Shown in pieces: positions 5,822 through 8,279 of a DNA stretch of 8,279 bases. The notes under the pieces are model-generated. The model searched no databases. It saw only the letters and a list, made by a program, of their open reading frames with translations, and was not told the DNA's origin. The DNA comes from Bacteroidaceae bacterium (GTDB lineage Bacteria; Bacteroidota; Bacteroidia; Bacteroidales; Bacteroidaceae). The translations under genes were made by a program, and so were the position numbers. The stretch covers positions 1 through 8,279 of the forward strand of contig JAEEOD010000197.1 of NCBI GenBank assembly GCA_016284115.1, written 5' to 3'. Positions within the stretch are counted from its first letter, which is position 1. Every line of letters begins with the position of its first letter.

Positions 5822-6604
5822 ATGAAAACGAAATCTACTCTTAGAGGTATTATTGGTGTCATATTAGTATTAGCCAGTCTCCTAAAATTGGCTACTTTGT
5901 GGGGCATCATGCATATGAGTTGGCTGGAGAATGCTACCAAAGAACCTAGCGTATACTATTTCGCTATTGCAATTCTCATTTTTGTGGGTCTTCACCTCAT
6001 CTTTGAAGGCTTTAAGGGCTATCATGCCAACAATTATTTCATAAAGAGACTGAAGATTGTTATCGGCATAGTCATGGTAGTGGGTTTTTCACTCAAACTG
6101 GTTGTTATGCTGGGCCTCATCCACCTAAACTGGTTGGAGAATGAGTCATCAGATTCACTGGAGCTGTATTTAGCTCTCTTTGTCCTATTATATGTAGGAT
6201 GCTGGTTGATCATCGATGGATTCAGAAATGATCACGACCAATGGCTGCAACGTCCATTGCCCCTCAATGAGGATGGAAAGCGCATCAGTTGTTCTGCCAG
6301 CTTTGGTGGTGACGAGTATATTTATAATGGTGAGACTTTCCACGGAGCGCGTTTAGAAGCTACTTTCGGTGGTATTCGTTTGGATTTGCGTAATGCAGTT
6401 ATCAATGAAGACGAGGAAATTGACATCCGCACCTGCTTTGGTGGCGTTGAGTTATTCGTGCCACCGACCATCAATATTGAGGTAAAAAGTCGTAGTTTCT
6501 TTGGCGGTGTGGGTAATGAAACCATAAAAAGTGCTGACCCAAAGGCACCATACCTGCATATTATAGCAAGCAACATTTTGGGCGGGGTAGCGATTAGGAA
6601 CTAA
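5822..6604 (+). CDS. LiaF-like protein: duplicated 4-TM region plus C-terminal FGG-repeat beta domain
   Basis: The 260-residue inner-membrane protein resembles LiaF/YvqF, whose B. subtilis member inhibits an envelope-stress two-component system. The N-terminal half has four membrane helices (about 8-30, 44-62, 78-100 and 113-132), built from two tandem copies of one helix hairpin: residues 11-68 align with 81-138 without gaps, sharing LKL, G, H, WLEN, VG, LI, GF and H. The C-terminal half (about 155-260) is a predicted beta-rich domain with Phe/Leu-Gly-Gly turns at 161, 182, 206, 227 and 253, typical of the LiaF C-terminal domain. It is the first gene of the plus-strand unit, divergent from the LytTR regulator, with a consensus promoter about 72 bp before its ATG. 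A role as membrane partner or inhibitor of that regulator is a hypothesis; a structural stress-response role is possible. Confidence 0.85.
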   Translation: MKTKSTLRGIIGVILVLASLLKLATLWGIMHMSWLENATKEPSVYYFAIAILIFVGLHLIFEGFKGYHANNYFIKRLKIVIGIVMVVGFSLKLVVMLGLIHLNWLENESSDSLELYLALFVLLYVGCWLIIDGFRNDHDQWLQRPLPLNEDGKRISCSASFGGDEYIYNGETFHGARLEATFGGIRLDLRNAVINEDEEIDIRTCFGGVELFVPPTINIEVKSRSFFGGVGNETIKSADPKAPYLHIIASNILGGVAIRN

Positions 6605-6629
6605 TTGAATTATTTTATTTACTACAACA

Positions 6630-8279
6630 ATGAAGAATATATTTATGAAAATGGCAGCATTGATGGCTGCCACGATGATGACAATTGGTGTTACAGCTAA
6701 GACACATGACATTGGGGGAAAAGTAACAGACACACAAGGCACACCTATTCCTTATGTAAATGTAGTTTTATTATCACTGCCTGACTCAGCTTTTGTACAG
6801 GGTGCAGTGACCAATAACGAGGGGCTGTTTAAGATTGCAACTAACAAAAACGACGGACTACTTCAAGTATCTTGCATTGGATATCAAACGACCTACGAGT
6901 CTGCTGCTGACGGACTTACTATTGTACTAGCAGAAGACTCTCAACTGTTAGGTGAGGTAGTTGTAAAGGCACAACTACCAAAGACCAAGCTAACAGGTGA
7001 AGGATTACAGACAAACGTCAAGGGATCTGTACTGGAGAATGTCGGTACTGCCGACGACGTGTTGGCGAAAACACCTGGCCTTATCAAAGGGCCTAACGGG
7101 TTGGAAGTAATGGGTAAGGGCTCGCCACTGGTATATATCAATGGTCGTAAAATTACGGATACTTCTGAGTTATCACGATTGCAGAGTAACGAGATTCAGA
7201 GCGTGGAAGTAATCACGAATCCTGGTGCACAATATGATGCTACCGTACGCAGCGTGGTGCGCATACGTACCATCCGCAGGCAAGGCGAGGGTTTCGGTTT
7301 CAACTTCAACGCTTCAGACTCTCAGTCGTTGCAATGGAGTAAAGGAAATGACCCCTCTGCTGCCTTCAACATGAACTACCGTACTGGTGGTGTGGATTTC
7401 TTTGCTGGTATCAATTATAACAGGAACACTTCCCGTCAGATTGCTGAGATTAATAGGAAAACTTACGGCAAACATCAGATTGATAACAACAGTGACCTGG
7501 CACTGAATTATATAGGACATAGCCTATATGGTAATGCTGGCATGAACTGGCAGATAGATGACAAGCATTTTGTGGGAGGTAAGTTTGAGTGGGGAAAAGA
7601 GCTAAGTCACAAAACAGAAATGAATACTAGTGACATAGTGTATGAAGATGGTGTATTAGTTGACAAACTGATGACCAGCTCTGAAGACCGTATCGGCGAG
7701 AAGACTCCTTATAATATGGGAGTGAATCTGTATTATAACGGCACCATTGGCTCCAAGTTGGGACTCGACGTGAATCTAGACTATTATGGGTCTGAGAGCT
7801 CTGCAAAATCGGTTTCAATAGAAAAGAGTTCCATGACTCATGATGCCGAGATACACAGTCATAGCGAGAACAGCAGTCATCTCTATGCCACCAAGGCCAT
7901 TGTATCTTATCCTGTATGGAAAGGACAATTACAAGTGGGAACAGAAGAGTCTTTCTCTCGTAGGGATGACAATTATGCCATAACTGGCATCGAAATCCCT
8001 GCTTCTAAAGCTGAAGTAAAAGAAGATATTTATGCAGGTTTTGCCAACTATGGCTTCAACCTTCCAAAGATTGGTCAAATCAGCGCAGGCATACGTTACG
8101 AGAACGTACATTACACTTATCTTGACGCAGTGACACCTGCCAATAATCTAACTCGCAACTATAGCAACTGGTTTCCTACCATTTCATTTGCAGGCAGGAT
8201 GGGTAAAGTACAACTGATGCTGAATTATAGTGCAAGGACACGCCGCCCCAACTATGCGCAACTGTCAAGTGCCATCAGC
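6630..8279 (+). CDS. Outer-membrane beta-barrel protein, TonB-receptor-like with carboxypeptidase-regulatory domain (N-terminal 550 residues, cut by window edge)
   Basis: The protein starts at the ATG 25 bp after the LiaF-like stop codon and stays open for 550 codons to the window end, without a stop. A signal peptide covers about residues 1-23 (MKMAALMAATMMTIGVTA, cut before Lys24). A carboxypeptidase-regulatory-like beta-sandwich follows (about 27-105: IGGKVTDTQGTPIPYVNVVL through GYQTTYESAADGLTIVLAE). Next is a plug-like domain (about 125-212) with the motifs DDVLAKTPGLIKG, PLVYINGRKI, LQSNEIQSVEVITNPGAQYD and VVRIRT, and then the start of a beta barrel rich in alternating aromatic/polar strands. 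This is the pattern of the 'outer membrane beta-barrel family' related to TonB-dependent receptors; the full length is usually 700-900 residues. No SusD-like partner is visible and the ligand is unknown. It is co-transcribed with the LiaF-like gene and is probably an output of the LytTR circuit. Confidence 0.88.
   Translation, partial: MKNIFMKMAALMAATMMTIGVTAKTHDIGGKVTDTQGTPIPYVNVVLLSLPDSAFVQGAVTNNEGLFKIATNKNDGLLQVSCIGYQTTYESAADGLTIVLAEDSQLLGEVVVKAQLPKTKLTGEGLQTNVKGSVLENVGTADDVLAKTPGLIKGPNGLEVMGKGSPLVYINGRKITDTSELSRLQSNEIQSVEVITNPGAQYDATVRSVVRIRTIRRQGEGFGFNFNASDSQSLQWSKGNDPSAAFNMNYRTGGVDFFAGINYNRNTSRQIAEINRKTYGKHQIDNNSDLALNYIGHSLYGNAGMNWQIDDKHFVGGKFEWGKELSHKTEMNTSDIVYEDGVLVDKLMTSSEDRIGEKTPYNMGVNLYYNGTIGSKLGLDVNLDYYGSESSAKSVSIEKSSMTHDAEIHSHSENSSHLYATKAIVSYPVWKGQLQVGTEESFSRRDDNYAITGIEIPASKAEVKEDIYAGFANYGFNLPKIGQISAGIRYENVHYTYLDAVTPANNLTRNYSNWFPTISFAGRMGKVQLMLNYSARTRRPNYAQLSSAIS

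Noticed and set aside
5617..5844. Plus-strand 75-codon frame across the divergent intergenic region
   Set aside because: It runs through the -7 box of the LytTR gene, the direct repeats and the LiaF-like promoter, and overlaps the LiaF-like start; no family resemblance.
6322..6742. Two minus-strand frames opposite the LiaF-like gene and the start of the barrel gene
   Set aside because: They are antisense to two genes with clear domains, cross a gene boundary and have no supporting promoter.

Overview
The window looks like chromosome of a Bacteroidota bacterium, most likely a Bacteroidales species of the Prevotella/Segatella kind. The evidence is a short primary sigma factor of the Bacteroidetes RpoD type without region 1.1, several promoters of the Bacteroides form (TTTG, about 20 bp, TAnnTTTG), almost no Shine-Dalgarno sequences, and an outer-membrane barrel with an N-terminal carboxypeptidase-regulatory-like domain. 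The genus is inferred from general appearance only.

Left part (1-4654, all on the minus strand): housekeeping and envelope genes. In transcription order they are an exported NlpC/P60 peptidase with SH3 domains (3553-4599), a Tat-exported dipeptide epimerase of the enolase superfamily 5 bp later (2393-3547), a periplasmic Do/HtrA serine protease (675-2201), and the start of rpoD (1-509, cut by the window edge). The peptidase and epimerase form a plausible murein-peptide processing pair: one releases L-Ala-D-Glu and the other converts it to L-Ala-L-Glu. A strong intrinsic terminator ends the protease transcript, and its T-tract also supplies the -33 element of the rpoD promoter.

Right part (4694-8279): what appears to be a self-contained envelope-signalling locus. 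A membrane-anchored LytTR transcription factor (minus strand, 4694-5611) diverges from a two-gene plus-strand unit: a 4-TM LiaF-like protein (5822-6604) and, 25 bp later, an outer-membrane beta-barrel protein (6630 to beyond the window end). The two promoters lie back to back. The 63 bp between their -33 elements hold four imperfect 11-bp direct repeats, the obvious candidate binding sites for the LytTR protein. The proposed circuit is a membrane-tethered regulator, a LiaF-like partner or inhibitor, and a barrel as output. It is inferred from layout and family knowledge and is the most interesting feature of the window.

No tRNA, rRNA, CRISPR array, insertion sequence or phage gene was seen. 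Every stretch longer than 300 bases is covered by a gene.
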